This document shows, one piece after another, positions 1 to 8,720 of a stretch of DNA of 12,679 nucleotides (position 1 is the first letter of the stretch; each line of letters starts with the position of its first letter). The translations under genes were made by a program, and so were the position numbers. Where the stretch lies: NCBI GenBank assembly GCA_021159445.1, contig JAGGRV010000188.1:1-12679 (forward strand), in the 5' to 3' direction. Source of the stretch: Deltaproteobacteria bacterium. GTDB lineage: Bacteria; Desulfobacterota; Dissulfuribacteria; Dissulfuribacterales; UBA3076. A model generated the notes under the pieces. That model was not told where the DNA came from. It saw nothing but the letters and a program-made list of their open reading frames with translations, and did no database searches.

Positions 1-55
1 TGCGTATTCCCAACGGATTATGCTTTGAAACCTGAAAAAGGCTGTTGGCTGTCAT
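1..55 (-). CDS. Possible start of a further leftward gene, cut by the window edge
   Basis: On the minus strand an ATG at 55-53 opens a frame that stays open for 18 codons to the window edge (begins MTANSLFQVSKHNPLGIR). It lies about 60 nt downstream of the smc stop and in the same direction, so it could be the next gene of the cluster. Against it, no Shine-Dalgarno lies at normal distance; a GAGAGG is about 20 nt upstream, too far for this ATG. Eighteen open codons is weak evidence. I do not recognise the peptide and assign no function. Confidence 0.2.
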   Translation of the reverse strand, partial: MTANSLFQVSKHNPLGIR

Positions 56-87
56 GGGGGAAAGTGAATAATTACCTCTCTGTTGAA

Positions 88-109
88 GAGTGACAAGGTA
101 CGGTCACTC
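88..109 (-). other. Small hairpin just downstream of smc
   Basis: GAGTGAC (88-94) and GTCACTC (103-109) form a perfect 7-bp stem with an 8-nt loop, 5 nt past the smc stop codon. No T-run follows on the minus strand, so it does not look like a classical intrinsic terminator. It could stabilise the 3' end of the smc message or be fortuitous. Confidence 0.4.
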
Positions 110-114
110 CGTGA

Positions 115-3100
115 TCATATACCCGGACTCTCCACCAGGTCTACCGAAACCAGTCTTGATACCCCTTTATCCTCCATGGTAACTCCATAAAGGACATCCG
201 CAATCTCCATCACCTTCTGGCTATGAGTAATAAGTACTACCTGGGACTGCTCTGATATCTTTTTTATGAAACGGTTAAATCGTACAATATTGGCTTCATC
301 CAGCGCGGCATCCACTTCATCCAGCAGACAGAAAGGACCGGGCTTTATAAAATAGATGGCAAGAATCAGCGCCATTGCAGCCAATGCCTTCTCCCCTCCT
401 GAAAGGAGATTCAGATACTGGATTCTTTTTCCGGGAAGCTGTATCAAATAGTCTATCCCCGAATCCAGTATATCGTCAGTCGATGTCAAACCCAGTTTAG
501 CAGTCCCTCCTTCAAAGAGTGAAGGGAAGACCCTGGAAAGGCTCTCGTTCACTGAGTCCAGTGCCTCTTTAAATCTGGTCCTGCAGGTACGATTGATCCT
601 GCCTATGGCCTGTTCGAGGTCTTCGATTGAGCTGATAAGGTCGTCTTTCTGGGAATTAAGATAGTTCCATCTGTCCTCAAGCTCTTTGTATTCTTCAACA
701 GCGGCAAGGTTCACAGACCCAAGGCGATCTACCTTGCGGGTTATCTCACTAATCCGCTCCTTTGCCTCATCAGGAGAAAATGGAGAAATACGCCATTTAT
801 CACAGAATTCTTCTATGTCGGCCCGGTGGCGATCCATAGCTGTTTTTTTCAGATACACAAGGCCCTGTTCCACTTCGGAAAGGGCAAGCTCATTTTGATG
901 AACCTGCTCTTCAATAGCCCTGAGCCGGGTCTGCAAATCATTGATCTTTCCTTGCAATCCGGCAACAGCCTGCCGGGTGTGATCATATTTTGTTTCGACT
1001 TCTTCCAGATGCCTTTTTTCAATCAGGACATTGTTCTCTTTGGCCTCAACTCTCAACCGCACATCTTTAAGGTATCCTGCCCTGTTCTCAAGTTGGACTG
1101 CCAGGCTTTGCTTTTCTACCAGCATCGTTTCCCGATCCCGGACTATCTGGTCCTTTCTATCAGCAAGCCTTCCAAGCTCCTGTTCCCTTTCCTGAAGCTG
1201 AGTCTGAACGCGGACCATTTTTATTCTATATTCCTCAAGGGCCTTTCTCCTGCGGGAAAGCACCTGTTCCTGCTGTCTCAAGGCATCCTCACGGCCCTTT
1301 ATCTGCCCATCAGCTTCAATCCTGGCTGAAACGGCAACTTCAACAGCTTCTTCCAACCCTTCAAGGGACACCTCTACATCAAGTATTTCCTCTTCGGCCT
1401 CTTCAATCTCCAAATCTATGCGTTGTGACCTCTCTTTTTGGGCCTCAATTTCTACGTGTAAACTGTCTACTGCCTGTTTATGACCAGCCAGGTCTTCAAG
1501 AATCCGGCTCTTTTTCTTATTGACTTCCTTGAGTTTGGTCTCAGCCTTTAAGAGCTCTTTGCTTATTTTATCTTCCTCACTACGGATCTGTATTGAAGAT
1601 TCATGAAATTCATTTTCACGTACAGTTAATCCTGAAATCTCAGCCTTTCTTGCAAGTATCCCTGAAGATGCATTGTCTTTGTCCCCAAAGACCAGTTCAC
1701 CCCATGGAGTGAGGATCTCACCATCCATGGTGATGTAAAAAAGGGCTTTATTGTCAGTATTGCGCAGTTTAAAAGCAGTCTTCAAATCCGGCGCCACCTT
1801 CCAATGGGTCAGGATACCGGCCACGACCTTGTCAACAGGATGTCTTGCACTGACAAACTCAAGAAGGGTGTCATCCTTTTTTTCTTCCACCTTACAGCGG
1901 TCATTACCGGGTATAATCAGACTTGCTCTTCCCGCCGGCTGGTCCTTAAGAAAGGACATGGCCCTATCACATGCCTCCATGTCAGGAACTACCAAAGCCT
2001 GAATTCCGTGTCCAAGGGCGATCTCTACTAAATGTTCCAAGCCCGGCTCTACTTCCAGAAAATCAGCAAGTACCCCCAATGTGGAAACATCGGAGCTGAG
2101 CAATTTATTAGTGGCCCTGCTGAAGCCCTCACCCGATGCATCAATAGTCTTCAGTGCATTAAGCCTGGCCCTGCATGATGCCAGTTCCGAGTCTGCCTTA
2201 TGCCTTTTTTCCACAGTGGCTGAAAGACTGCCTCTCAAATTAGAAACAATACCTTCAATACCTTTTTCATCATGAGACAAGGAATCCAATTCAGTCCGGG
2301 TTTCCTCTATCTTCTCCTCATGCCTTTTTAGATCACCTTGCAGACCCTTTACATGCTCTGATATACCCTGCAGCTCATTCCGCCTCTGGTCCAAACGGCG
2401 CCTGAGTCTATCCTCCCGGTCCCTCAAGCCATTGCGCTTACTGTCCAGCCTCGCGTGCCTGGCTGCCGCATCAACGAGCTGCACCTTCACTGCCTCTAAA
2501 GATTCCCTCACCTGATCCCTGGCTGCCTCTGATTCCTCTATCCATTTTTCCCGGTCGGACACCTCAACCAGGTATGATGACTCCTCTGTCTTGAGGGTCT
2601 TGATATCTTTCTGAAGCCCTTCACTGCTGCGCTCTATCAATTCCCCTTTTTCTTCAAGTTCCAGCAGGGTCTTCTCGGCGGATTGCAACCTGTTTTCTTC
2701 CTTAATTAAGGACTTTTCATGCTGCGAGGCCTCTTCCCTGAGCTCCTGAAGGCTGTTTTCCGCATCAGTCAGGCCCTTACGAATCGCAGCCAAGGCCTCT
2801 TCCGCCTCGAGGACTTCCAGTTCGAGCCTTTCCCGATCTGTAACATTTTTAGAAAGCTCTGCCTGTACACCGGACAGGTCGGCAGAGAGACTATTTTTCT
2901 CTTTTTCCAGATCCGTCCTTCGTCCCAACTCAGCAAACCACGCATGGGCGAGGAGTGCCTGATCCAGTTGATCCTGTTCTCTCCGCAGCTTCAGGTAGCG
3001 CTCGGTTCTCTTTGCCTGCTTGGAGAGAAATTTGCGTTGACGTTCCACTTCGACCAGGAGGTCTTCCAGCCTCTCAAGGTTTTGTTTTGTCTGAACCATG

Positions 3101-3645
3101 CGGCGTTCGGCCTCGCTACGCTTGGCCCTGAACCTGGAGATACCCGCCACTTCCTCAATCAAGAGACGGCGATCTCCCGGTAGCATGTCAACAAAAGTAC
3201 TGACCTGACCCTGATCAAAAATGGAGTATGCCTTGGCGCCAACCCCTGTATCCATAAAAAGGTAGTGGATGTCCTTCAGTCTGCAACTCTTGCCGTTAAT
3301 ACGATATTCAGTGTTCCCGGATCTATAGATACGACGCATTATTTCGATCTCAGGGGTATTTTCATACCCCGGTGGGACAAAAGAACCTCTGTTTTCCACG
3401 ACCAAACGGACCTCAGCCAGGTTTGTTTGCCTGTCATTATTTCCGTTGTAAAGTACGTCGTCCATTCTTTTGGCCCTAAGCATGCTGGGACTCTGCTCCC
3501 CCAGTACCCACCTGATGGCGTCAACAATGTTGGACTTGCCGCACCCATTGGGCCCGACGATGCAGATAACACCTTGAGTGAATGACAGTTTTGTACGCGC
3601 AGGAAAGGATTTGAAGCCGAAAAGTGTCAAAGAATTAAGTCGCAC
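115..3645 (-). CDS. smc: Chromosome segregation protein SMC
   Basis: SMC forms a dimeric ATPase ring, normally with ScpA and ScpB, that organises and helps segregate the chromosome. The 1176-aa length is normal for bacterial SMC. The N-terminal head has the Walker A motif GPNGCGKS (residues 31-38) and a Q-loop-like FDQGQVS (143-149). A long coiled coil follows (about 170-500), then the hinge (about 515-665, with the segment LGVLADFLEVEPGLEHLV), then a returning coil (about 665-1020). The C-terminal head has the signature LSGGEKAL (1081-1088), Walker B with LLDEVDAALDE (1107-1117) and the switch histidine in LITHS (H1141). All ATPase motifs are intact. The start is GTG, 3 nt after the recJ stop, with no visible Shine-Dalgarno, which suggests translational coupling to recJ. 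This start gives the usual SMC N-terminus (MRLNSLTLFGFKSF), so I trust it. The Q-loop segment differs somewhat from the common IGQG form. Confidence 0.98.
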   Translation of the reverse strand: MRLNSLTLFGFKSFPARTKLSFTQGVICIVGPNGCGKSNIVDAIRWVLGEQSPSMLRAKRMDDVLYNGNNDRQTNLAEVRLVVENRGSFVPPGYENTPEIEIMRRIYRSGNTEYRINGKSCRLKDIHYLFMDTGVGAKAYSIFDQGQVSTFVDMLPGDRRLLIEEVAGISRFRAKRSEAERRMVQTKQNLERLEDLLVEVERQRKFLSKQAKRTERYLKLRREQDQLDQALLAHAWFAELGRRTDLEKEKNSLSADLSGVQAELSKNVTDRERLELEVLEAEEALAAIRKGLTDAENSLQELREEASQHEKSLIKEENRLQSAEKTLLELEEKGELIERSSEGLQKDIKTLKTEESSYLVEVSDREKWIEESEAARDQVRESLEAVKVQLVDAAARHARLDSKRNGLRDREDRLRRRLDQRRNELQGISEHVKGLQGDLKRHEEKIEETRTELDSLSHDEKGIEGIVSNLRGSLSATVEKRHKADSELASCRARLNALKTIDASGEGFSRATNKLLSSDVSTLGVLADFLEVEPGLEHLVEIALGHGIQALVVPDMEACDRAMSFLKDQPAGRASLIIPGNDRCKVEEKKDDTLLEFVSARHPVDKVVAGILTHWKVAPDLKTAFKLRNTDNKALFYITMDGEILTPWGELVFGDKDNASSGILARKAEISGLTVRENEFHESSIQIRSEEDKISKELLKAETKLKEVNKKKSRILEDLAGHKQAVDSLHVEIEAQKERSQRIDLEIEEAEEEILDVEVSLEGLEEAVEVAVSARIEADGQIKGREDALRQQEQVLSRRRKALEEYRIKMVRVQTQLQEREQELGRLADRKDQIVRDRETMLVEKQSLAVQLENRAGYLKDVRLRVEAKENNVLIEKRHLEEVETKYDHTRQAVAGLQGKINDLQTRLRAIEEQVHQNELALSEVEQGLVYLKKTAMDRHRADIEEFCDKWRISPFSPDEAKERISEITRKVDRLGSVNLAAVEEYKELEDRWNYLNSQKDDLISSIEDLEQAIGRINRTCRTRFKEALDSVNESLSRVFPSLFEGGTAKLGLTSTDDILDSGIDYLIQLPGKRIQYLNLLSGGEKALAAMALILAIYFIKPGPFCLLDEVDAALDEANIVRFNRFIKKISEQSQVVLITHSQKVMEIADVLYGVTMEDKGVSRLVSVDLVESPGI

Positions 3646-3648
3646 GAG

Positions 3649-5388
3649 CTATCTGTACCGGATATCTTTCAATCTTAGTTCAAGTTGCTTTCGCCCTTGC
3701 CATACATTGATACAAGGCATGCAGGCAAGCTCAAGCTCCTCCCATGGAAGACCTACTTTATCTCCTTGTCCCCATCCCACCAGATCCATTTTTTCTCTCA
3801 TGTACCCATTTTTCAAACCGGTCCGGGATGTGAGAGAGAGTTTTAAGTGGCCGTTTCCAACAACTCTTGACTGACGGACGGAGAAATCCCGAACTGCAAA
3901 CAGAGGGGCCGGATAACCCGCACCAAAGGGCTCCAGATGTCCATAGAACCGGGAAAAACCCGGATCAATGAGTTCATCAATACCGGCAGTGCAATCAACC
4001 ATAAGCCTGGGAGAGATGTCGTTTTGCTCCAGAACCGAGGCCACGACTTTTTGAAAGTCCGTGCAGAACCCTTCTACTGAATCGGATGGCAACCGCATCC
4101 CGGCAGCAGCCCTGTGTCCGCCAAAGGAACTAAGGTGGCCGGAGCAGGCACAAAGAGACTCGTAGAGATTGATTCCTTCAGGACTGCGGCCCGAACCATG
4201 GGCCTCATCTCCGTCCAGCGCAAGAAGAATTACGGGCCTGTGAAATTGTTCTACCAGTCTGGATGCAACTATACCTATAATGCCTATTTTCCATGCAGGG
4301 CTCGCCAAGACATAGGCAGACTGCTTTTCAAGGGATCGGATTTTATCTAATGCCTCATTAAATATATGCTTTTCTTCCACCTGGCGATCCTGATTGAGCA
4401 GGTGTAATTCATTGGCAAGCTTCTTCGCCTCTGACTCATCATCTGTAACGAGTAACCTGAAAGCTTTATCCGCATGAGCCATCCGCCCTGCGGCATTTAT
4501 TCGTGGACCGATGCGGAAGGCAATATCCGTGGAGGTAATACCGGAATCCAGGGAACATACCGCCTTCAATGCCTTGATCCCCGGCCTGTCGGATCTATCA
4601 AGTACCTCAAGTCCCGCCCGGACCAGTATGCGATTGTCCCCTAAAAGCGGCACTACATCCGCCACAGTCCCCATGGCTACAAAATCTAGATATTCTTTGA
4701 GATTGGGCTCCTTACCATCTTTCCAGTGCCCAAGCTTACGCAGACGATGTCTTAATGCCATGACAAGATTAAAGGCCACACCTACACCGGCAAGTTCTTT
4801 GAAAGCAAAAACGCAATCAGAACGCTTGGGATCCAGCACTGCCAGGGCCTCGGGAAGGGAATCAGGGGGTTCGTGGTGGTCGGTGATAATGACATCCATC
4901 CCAAGTTCCCCTGCCAGGGCGACTTCTTCATTATCCGATATGCCGCAATCAACTGTAATCAGAAGCTTGCAGCCTCCGGATGCGAGATTCCTTAATCCTT
5001 CCGCACTAAGTCCATAGCCCTCGTGCTCCCGGTGGGGAATATAGGGTGTCACCTTTAGTCCAAGCCCTTTAAGAAATCCAGAGACTAGGGCTGTGGAGGT
5101 TACACCGTCGACATCATAATCACCGAACACGCCCACATGTTCCCTCTGAGCCACTGCCTTGACCAGCCGGTCAACAGCCCTGTCCATGTCCTTCATTTTC
5201 CAGGGATCGCTGAGAGATTTAAGCGCAGGGCTGAGGTGTTGAGCAACGGCCTCCGGCGTACTTATCCCACGCTGATACAGAAACTTGGCAATAATGTCCG
5301 GGATCCCTGACTTCCGGGCAAGTTCCTCAATTGCCAACGTATTCAGGGGGGCAAAATCCCACGGCTGTTCGAGGATCACAGAGCTCAT
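3649..5388 (-). CDS. recJ: Single-stranded-DNA-specific 5'-3' exonuclease RecJ
   Basis: RecJ degrades single-stranded DNA 5' to 3' in recombinational, mismatch and base-excision repair. The 579-aa protein is close to the E. coli length. DHH-domain metal-binding motifs are all present: GDYDVDG (89-95), VDCG (146-149), TDHHEP (169-174) and AMGTVADVVPL (238-248). The DHHA1 domain carries GSGRS (398-402) and FGGHRAAAG (422-430). A C-terminal OB-fold region includes PFGAGYPAPLF (487-497), where the usual Asn after FGxG is Tyr, a minor variation. The start is ATG at 5388-5386 with only a weak AGG about 9 nt upstream. The gene lies 3 nt from smc and is almost certainly co-transcribed with it. Upstream is a 276-nt gap containing a MITE-like element, so recJ-smc may be a separate transcription unit or read through from the GH57 gene. 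Confidence 0.97.
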   Translation of the reverse strand: MSSVILEQPWDFAPLNTLAIEELARKSGIPDIIAKFLYQRGISTPEAVAQHLSPALKSLSDPWKMKDMDRAVDRLVKAVAQREHVGVFGDYDVDGVTSTALVSGFLKGLGLKVTPYIPHREHEGYGLSAEGLRNLASGGCKLLITVDCGISDNEEVALAGELGMDVIITDHHEPPDSLPEALAVLDPKRSDCVFAFKELAGVGVAFNLVMALRHRLRKLGHWKDGKEPNLKEYLDFVAMGTVADVVPLLGDNRILVRAGLEVLDRSDRPGIKALKAVCSLDSGITSTDIAFRIGPRINAAGRMAHADKAFRLLVTDDESEAKKLANELHLLNQDRQVEEKHIFNEALDKIRSLEKQSAYVLASPAWKIGIIGIVASRLVEQFHRPVILLALDGDEAHGSGRSPEGINLYESLCACSGHLSSFGGHRAAAGMRLPSDSVEGFCTDFQKVVASVLEQNDISPRLMVDCTAGIDELIDPGFSRFYGHLEPFGAGYPAPLFAVRDFSVRQSRVVGNGHLKLSLTSRTGLKNGYMREKMDLVGWGQGDKVGLPWEELELACMPCINVWQGRKQLELRLKDIRYR

Positions 5389-5431
5389 GATCAGGAGCCT
5401 AATCAGGCCTCAGGGGACTGTCAATTTGTTC

Positions 5432-5439
5432 TGTACAAT
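5432..5439. repeat. Left copy of putative 8-bp target-site duplication
   Basis: TGTACAAT here is identical to 5600-5607, and both copies directly abut the terminal inverted repeats of the 160-bp element. Including the preceding C, the direct repeat is 9 bp. Confidence 0.65.
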
Positions 5440-5599
5440 GTGAGCGTTCACAGGGCACCGCATCTGCTTTGTTGTCGGGCACTTGAAGTACAGGAAGTAC
5501 GTCTGCGTACCCGTACGCCTCGCATCTGCAACACCCTGTAAACGCTCACAGTTCCGTAGGTTGCGGTAAAATGGGCGTTGTAATCCCGTGAACGGTTAC
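5440..5599. mobile_element. MITE-like 160-bp element with terminal inverted repeats
   Basis: The left end GTGAGCGTTCAC (5440-5451) and right end GTGAACGGTTAC (5588-5599) are inverted repeats matching at 10 of 12 positions. The 8-mer TGTACAAT directly abuts both ends (5432-5439 and 5600-5607), as expected of a target-site duplication. Inside, 5439-5455 pairs with 5534-5550 (16 of 17 positions). CGCATCTGC is repeated directly at 5459 and 5521, and GCGTACCCGTACGC (5505-5518) is a small hairpin. No coding potential is visible. The structure fits a non-autonomous miniature element moved by a transposase encoded elsewhere. A repetitive extragenic palindrome of REP or ERIC type is the alternative. 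Without the element and one duplication copy, the GH57 gene and recJ would be about 108 bp apart. Confidence 0.7.
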
Positions 5600-5607
5600 T
5601 GTACAAT
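5600..5607. repeat. Right copy of putative 8-bp target-site duplication
   Basis: TGTACAAT, identical to 5432-5439, immediately follows the right terminal inverted repeat. A chance perfect 8-mer at exactly both ends is unlikely, which supports an insertion event. Confidence 0.65.
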
Positions 5608-5647
5608 TAAGGCTCTGTTCCGGTTTATACGGGTTAGGTGTTTAGTA

Positions 5648-5668
5648 CCTTCAGCCTTCAGCCTTCAG
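5648..5668. repeat. Three tandem CCTTCAG heptamers
   Basis: Exactly three copies of CCTTCAG lie at 5648-5654, 5655-5661 and 5662-5668, followed by CC. The TGA stop of the GH57 gene (5667-5665, minus strand) lies inside the unit nearest the gene. Changes in copy number on the far side would therefore not alter the protein. The 7-bp rhythm recurs at other intergenic sites in the window. Confidence 0.9.
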
Positions 5669-8600
5669 CCTAACGACCTGGGGGCAAAGGCACCGGGATC
5701 AATTTTTGGGAAGATGGGATTTTCCATCTCAAGCCTTTGTAACCTGCATGCCGTGAGCTCAGGCCTGTCACCACCATTCCTGTAAAGGTTTGCCAATATC
5801 CAGAACCGTTCCAGATCTTCAAAAAAGAATTCCTTCATGCGGTCTACAAAATGACCGTTAGAGATTACAAAAGGAATATCGCTGTTCATGGACTGGAGCA
5901 CTTCTCTTGCTGCCTGGCTGACTATCCGTTTTGCAAGTTGGTCATCTTGTCTGTTGGCTTTGAGATCAGAGGCCATGGCTCCCAGCTCTCTGATGGCCTC
6001 GTGGGAGTGTTTGTACATCCATGATACAGAGCCGTATATCCACTTGTCGAAAGTCCCCTTGTCGCCCCAGGATGATGGAGTGATAAATACCTCCTGATTT
6101 CTGGGATAACGGGCCAGGTAAGCACTGGGGGTGATCAGCTCCGTCTCATTCTGATTGTAGTAGAGTTTTTTTAGCAAATAGTAGAGAAAGTCAGTACCCT
6201 CGTACCAGTGATGGCCAAATAGCTCTGCGTCGTACATGGCAACTACCAAAGGTTTTTTCCAGAACCAGTTCTTTATGTACTGGAAGCGGAAATTCCTGGA
6301 CTCAACGAAGTGCTGGGCGTGCTTGGCTGCCTTTTCAAGTGCCCATGCCCTGACATAGGGCTCTTTGTAATCGCTGCTTCGGCTGGTAATGCGATTGTAC
6401 TTCAAAGGGCCGCCTCTGATATGAAACTCCAGATAGTCAGGATCGCCGGGATAACCTTCATCACCACTCCAGACCTGTCTTCCTGTCTCAGGATCTCTGG
6501 CAAAGGCGGCGACATTGCTCCCTTTGAGATATACCGGTGCGTGGGTGCCAAAAGCAGCAGGGGAATCTGCATGCAAGACTGCATGGGTTTCAGTAAAAAA
6601 GTAATGAAGGCCGGCCTCTTCCAGGAAATTTTCTATACCCGGCACATAAGCACATTCAGGCAACCATATGCCCATGGGTTCCCTGCCAAAAACGTCTCTG
6701 TAATCAAGGACTGCGGTCTGAATCTGTCCCCTGACAGATTCAGGAAATGCTGTAAAGAAGGGTAGAAAGGCATGGGTGGCTCCACAGGTGGAGATCTCGA
6801 TGTAGCCCTCGTCCTGAAACTTTTTTAATGCCTTGGTGAGGTCCCCATCGTATCTCATAAAGCAGTCTCTTACTTCCAAGAAACGGTTGAGATGCATCCA
6901 GGCGGTTTCATGATAACCATGGGCCTCTCGCCCTGTCCGGTCCACTTCCGCCCTGGCAAGGCTTATGTGGGCCTCCATGTATTTTAGGAACTCTTCCTGG
7001 AGCAGGGGGCATCTCATCATATTTGTAAGTGTCGGTGAGATATCCATTGAAATGCGGAAATCCACCCCTTCTGATTTCAAACGTTCAAAGGTCAGAATCA
7101 GGGGGACATATGTCTCTCGAATCGCCTCGTGGAACCACTCTTCAGGAAAGCCCATGGGCTGCCATATGCCGGACATGCCGTATACTACTCTCCGTCTGAA
7201 GTATGGCAGATGTGCGTGCAAGTGGAGAAGCTCAAGTCCTATTGAGTGCTTAGCTGACCCCAGGACAGACTTGAGTTCACGTTGGGTAGGATGTTCAATT
7301 CTTAAGTCAACTTCTTTGTATGATACCGGATTACCTCCTGGGGATACCCTGATTGTCTGTACCGAGTTTGACACATCAGTGAGGGACTTAATCTTCCCTT
7401 GATCTGAGATGGCAACAAGCTGTATTCTGTAAACTTTGTCCGGCGCGGTTGGAAGGTACCAGTTGTCCGAAAAACCCAGATGTACTTCCACGTCCATGTA
7501 ATGATGCAGGCCTCCTGCCCAATCATGAAATACCCTGATATACGTGCGTACTTTTCCGGGGTCGCCCCCTGAAAGGGCATCAAGACGTTTTGACAGCCTT
7601 TCCCTGTCAAGGTGCCAGTAAGTGAAAATTCGTCCTTCATCAATGGGCAATAAAATGATTTGATCCGGCTTTGCAATAACGCCGGCTATATTGGATGTGA
7701 TAACAGCAGGGCTTAGATCCTTCTCCCCCTCTTTTTTTGGTCTTATTATCAGGGCAGCCTGATAGGCGCTTCCATACTTGATATCTGAAAACAGCCAGTT
7801 TGTACTTTGGAATATAGGATGGGGTTCGAGTTGGTTGAGCTGTATGCAGATATCTATGTCCTTCCAATCCAGCCCTTTAGGAGCCAGCAATTCTTTTTCT
7901 ACTTTCTTCCAGCATTCATCTGGTATATTCCACCACGCCCTGAGCTGTGCAGTGTCTCCTTCCCAGATCTCCCGTTTTAGTTCCATAAAGGGAAAAGAAG
8001 GACCTATCTCAAAATTCAGAAAAGCCAATTCCCGGACGACCTCCGGCAGTTTAAAAACGAGCCTGAACAAGGTCTTAAGAATTTGGTGATTTGGTGGAGG
8101 GATTTTTTCTATATCCGTTTTAGGTGCTATTATCAGAGAGACCTCTTTTAAGGCCCCAAGGACTGTGGCGTGGTTGGAGAGGCCTGTATGGAGCCATTCC
8201 TGTTCTCCAAGCCCTGTAGACGGCTCCGGCCATCTAATTACGTGCAGAAAAATATCTATATCCTTTTCCCAATCAAGCCCTGACGATATCTCTACCTCTC
8301 GCTGCACATGCTCCCAGTCAATATCCATCCATTTCAGGTGATGACGCCTCTCGTTTTCCGAGATCAGAATTACCTTGGGCGTGTAATGAAAAGATGTGGA
8401 AAGGTGCAACTGGTAGCGCTTTTTCTTAATAAACCTGAGCTGGAGAGGGCCATCAGCGTCCAGATGAAACTCAGTGGATAGGAGGTGTGAGACCTTCTTC
8501 TCCAGGATTGGTAATTCTTTTGTCTTCTTTCTGACCTCTATAAACAGGTCTTCTTCGGCTGTATTTACCTGTTTTGAAAGTTTCTCATTCCATATCACCC

Positions 8601-8700
8601 GGATGAGGTTTCCGGCAACTTCCGCCGTCACATTCGATGTTGAAAAGGTCTTACAGAATATGCTGGAGGTAAAGAGAGGTTCTAATTGTAAAGCAGCCAC
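5665..8700 (-). CDS. GH57 family glucan-branching-type enzyme with N-terminal DUF4912-like modules
   Basis: The C-terminal half is a GH57 glycoside hydrolase of the 1,4-alpha-glucan branching type, which would make alpha-1,6 branches in storage glucan. Family motifs: HAHLPY (495-500), GIWLPECAY (677-685) with probable nucleophile E682, and YDAELFGHHWYEG (823-835) with probable acid/base D824. The last about 110 residues resemble DUF1957 of these enzymes (VLQSMNSDIPFVI region). Residues about 345-450 form a DUF4912 domain (LLPIDEGRIFTYWHLD). Two related modules precede it, at about 121-194 and 251-322, both with a GLDW..DIDI core. At 1011 aa it is about twice the bare GH57 branching enzyme. 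The GTG start has a strong AAAAGGAG 5 nt upstream. It lies 36 nt after the rluA-type gene and is probably co-transcribed. No signal peptide is evident, so it is probably cytoplasmic. Branching activity is inferred; another GH57 transglycosylase or amylase activity is possible. Confidence 0.9.
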   Translation of the reverse strand: MAALQLEPLFTSSIFCKTFSTSNVTAEVAGNLIRVIWNEKLSKQVNTAEEDLFIEVRKKTKELPILEKKVSHLLSTEFHLDADGPLQLRFIKKKRYQLHLSTSFHYTPKVILISENERRHHLKWMDIDWEHVQREVEISSGLDWEKDIDIFLHVIRWPEPSTGLGEQEWLHTGLSNHATVLGALKEVSLIIAPKTDIEKIPPPNHQILKTLFRLVFKLPEVVRELAFLNFEIGPSFPFMELKREIWEGDTAQLRAWWNIPDECWKKVEKELLAPKGLDWKDIDICIQLNQLEPHPIFQSTNWLFSDIKYGSAYQAALIIRPKKEGEKDLSPAVITSNIAGVIAKPDQIILLPIDEGRIFTYWHLDRERLSKRLDALSGGDPGKVRTYIRVFHDWAGGLHHYMDVEVHLGFSDNWYLPTAPDKVYRIQLVAISDQGKIKSLTDVSNSVQTIRVSPGGNPVSYKEVDLRIEHPTQRELKSVLGSAKHSIGLELLHLHAHLPYFRRRVVYGMSGIWQPMGFPEEWFHEAIRETYVPLILTFERLKSEGVDFRISMDISPTLTNMMRCPLLQEEFLKYMEAHISLARAEVDRTGREAHGYHETAWMHLNRFLEVRDCFMRYDGDLTKALKKFQDEGYIEISTCGATHAFLPFFTAFPESVRGQIQTAVLDYRDVFGREPMGIWLPECAYVPGIENFLEEAGLHYFFTETHAVLHADSPAAFGTHAPVYLKGSNVAAFARDPETGRQVWSGDEGYPGDPDYLEFHIRGGPLKYNRITSRSSDYKEPYVRAWALEKAAKHAQHFVESRNFRFQYIKNWFWKKPLVVAMYDAELFGHHWYEGTDFLYYLLKKLYYNQNETELITPSAYLARYPRNQEVFITPSSWGDKGTFDKWIYGSVSWMYKHSHEAIRELGAMASDLKANRQDDQLAKRIVSQAAREVLQSMNSDIPFVISNGHFVDRMKEFFFEDLERFWILANLYRNGGDRPELTACRLQRLEMENPIFPKIDPGAFAPRSLG

Positions 8701-8705
8701 GGCAG

Positions 8706-8713
8706 CTCCTTTT
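8706..8713 (-). promoter_or_regulatory. Strong Shine-Dalgarno of the GH57 gene
   Basis: The minus strand reads AAAAGGAG, then 5 nt (CTGCC), then GTG at 8700-8698. This fixes the GTG as the start codon of the GH57 gene. Confidence 0.8.
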
Positions 8714-8720
8714 GAATATA

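Noticed and set aside
4511..5017. 168-codon open frame on the + strand inside recJ
   Set aside because: It is antisense to conserved RecJ motifs, its peptide is serine- and arginine-rich without family features, and there is no supporting start context. It is a shadow frame, like the + strand frames at 826-1329 and 9966-10541.
5396..5424. Promoter for recJ with a perfect TTGACA (-35, minus strand 5424-5419) and TAGGCT 17 nt on
   Set aside because: The -10 matches only 3 of 6 positions, and the implied transcript would begin at or within a base or so of the ATG, making it leaderless. The TTGACA alone may be chance.
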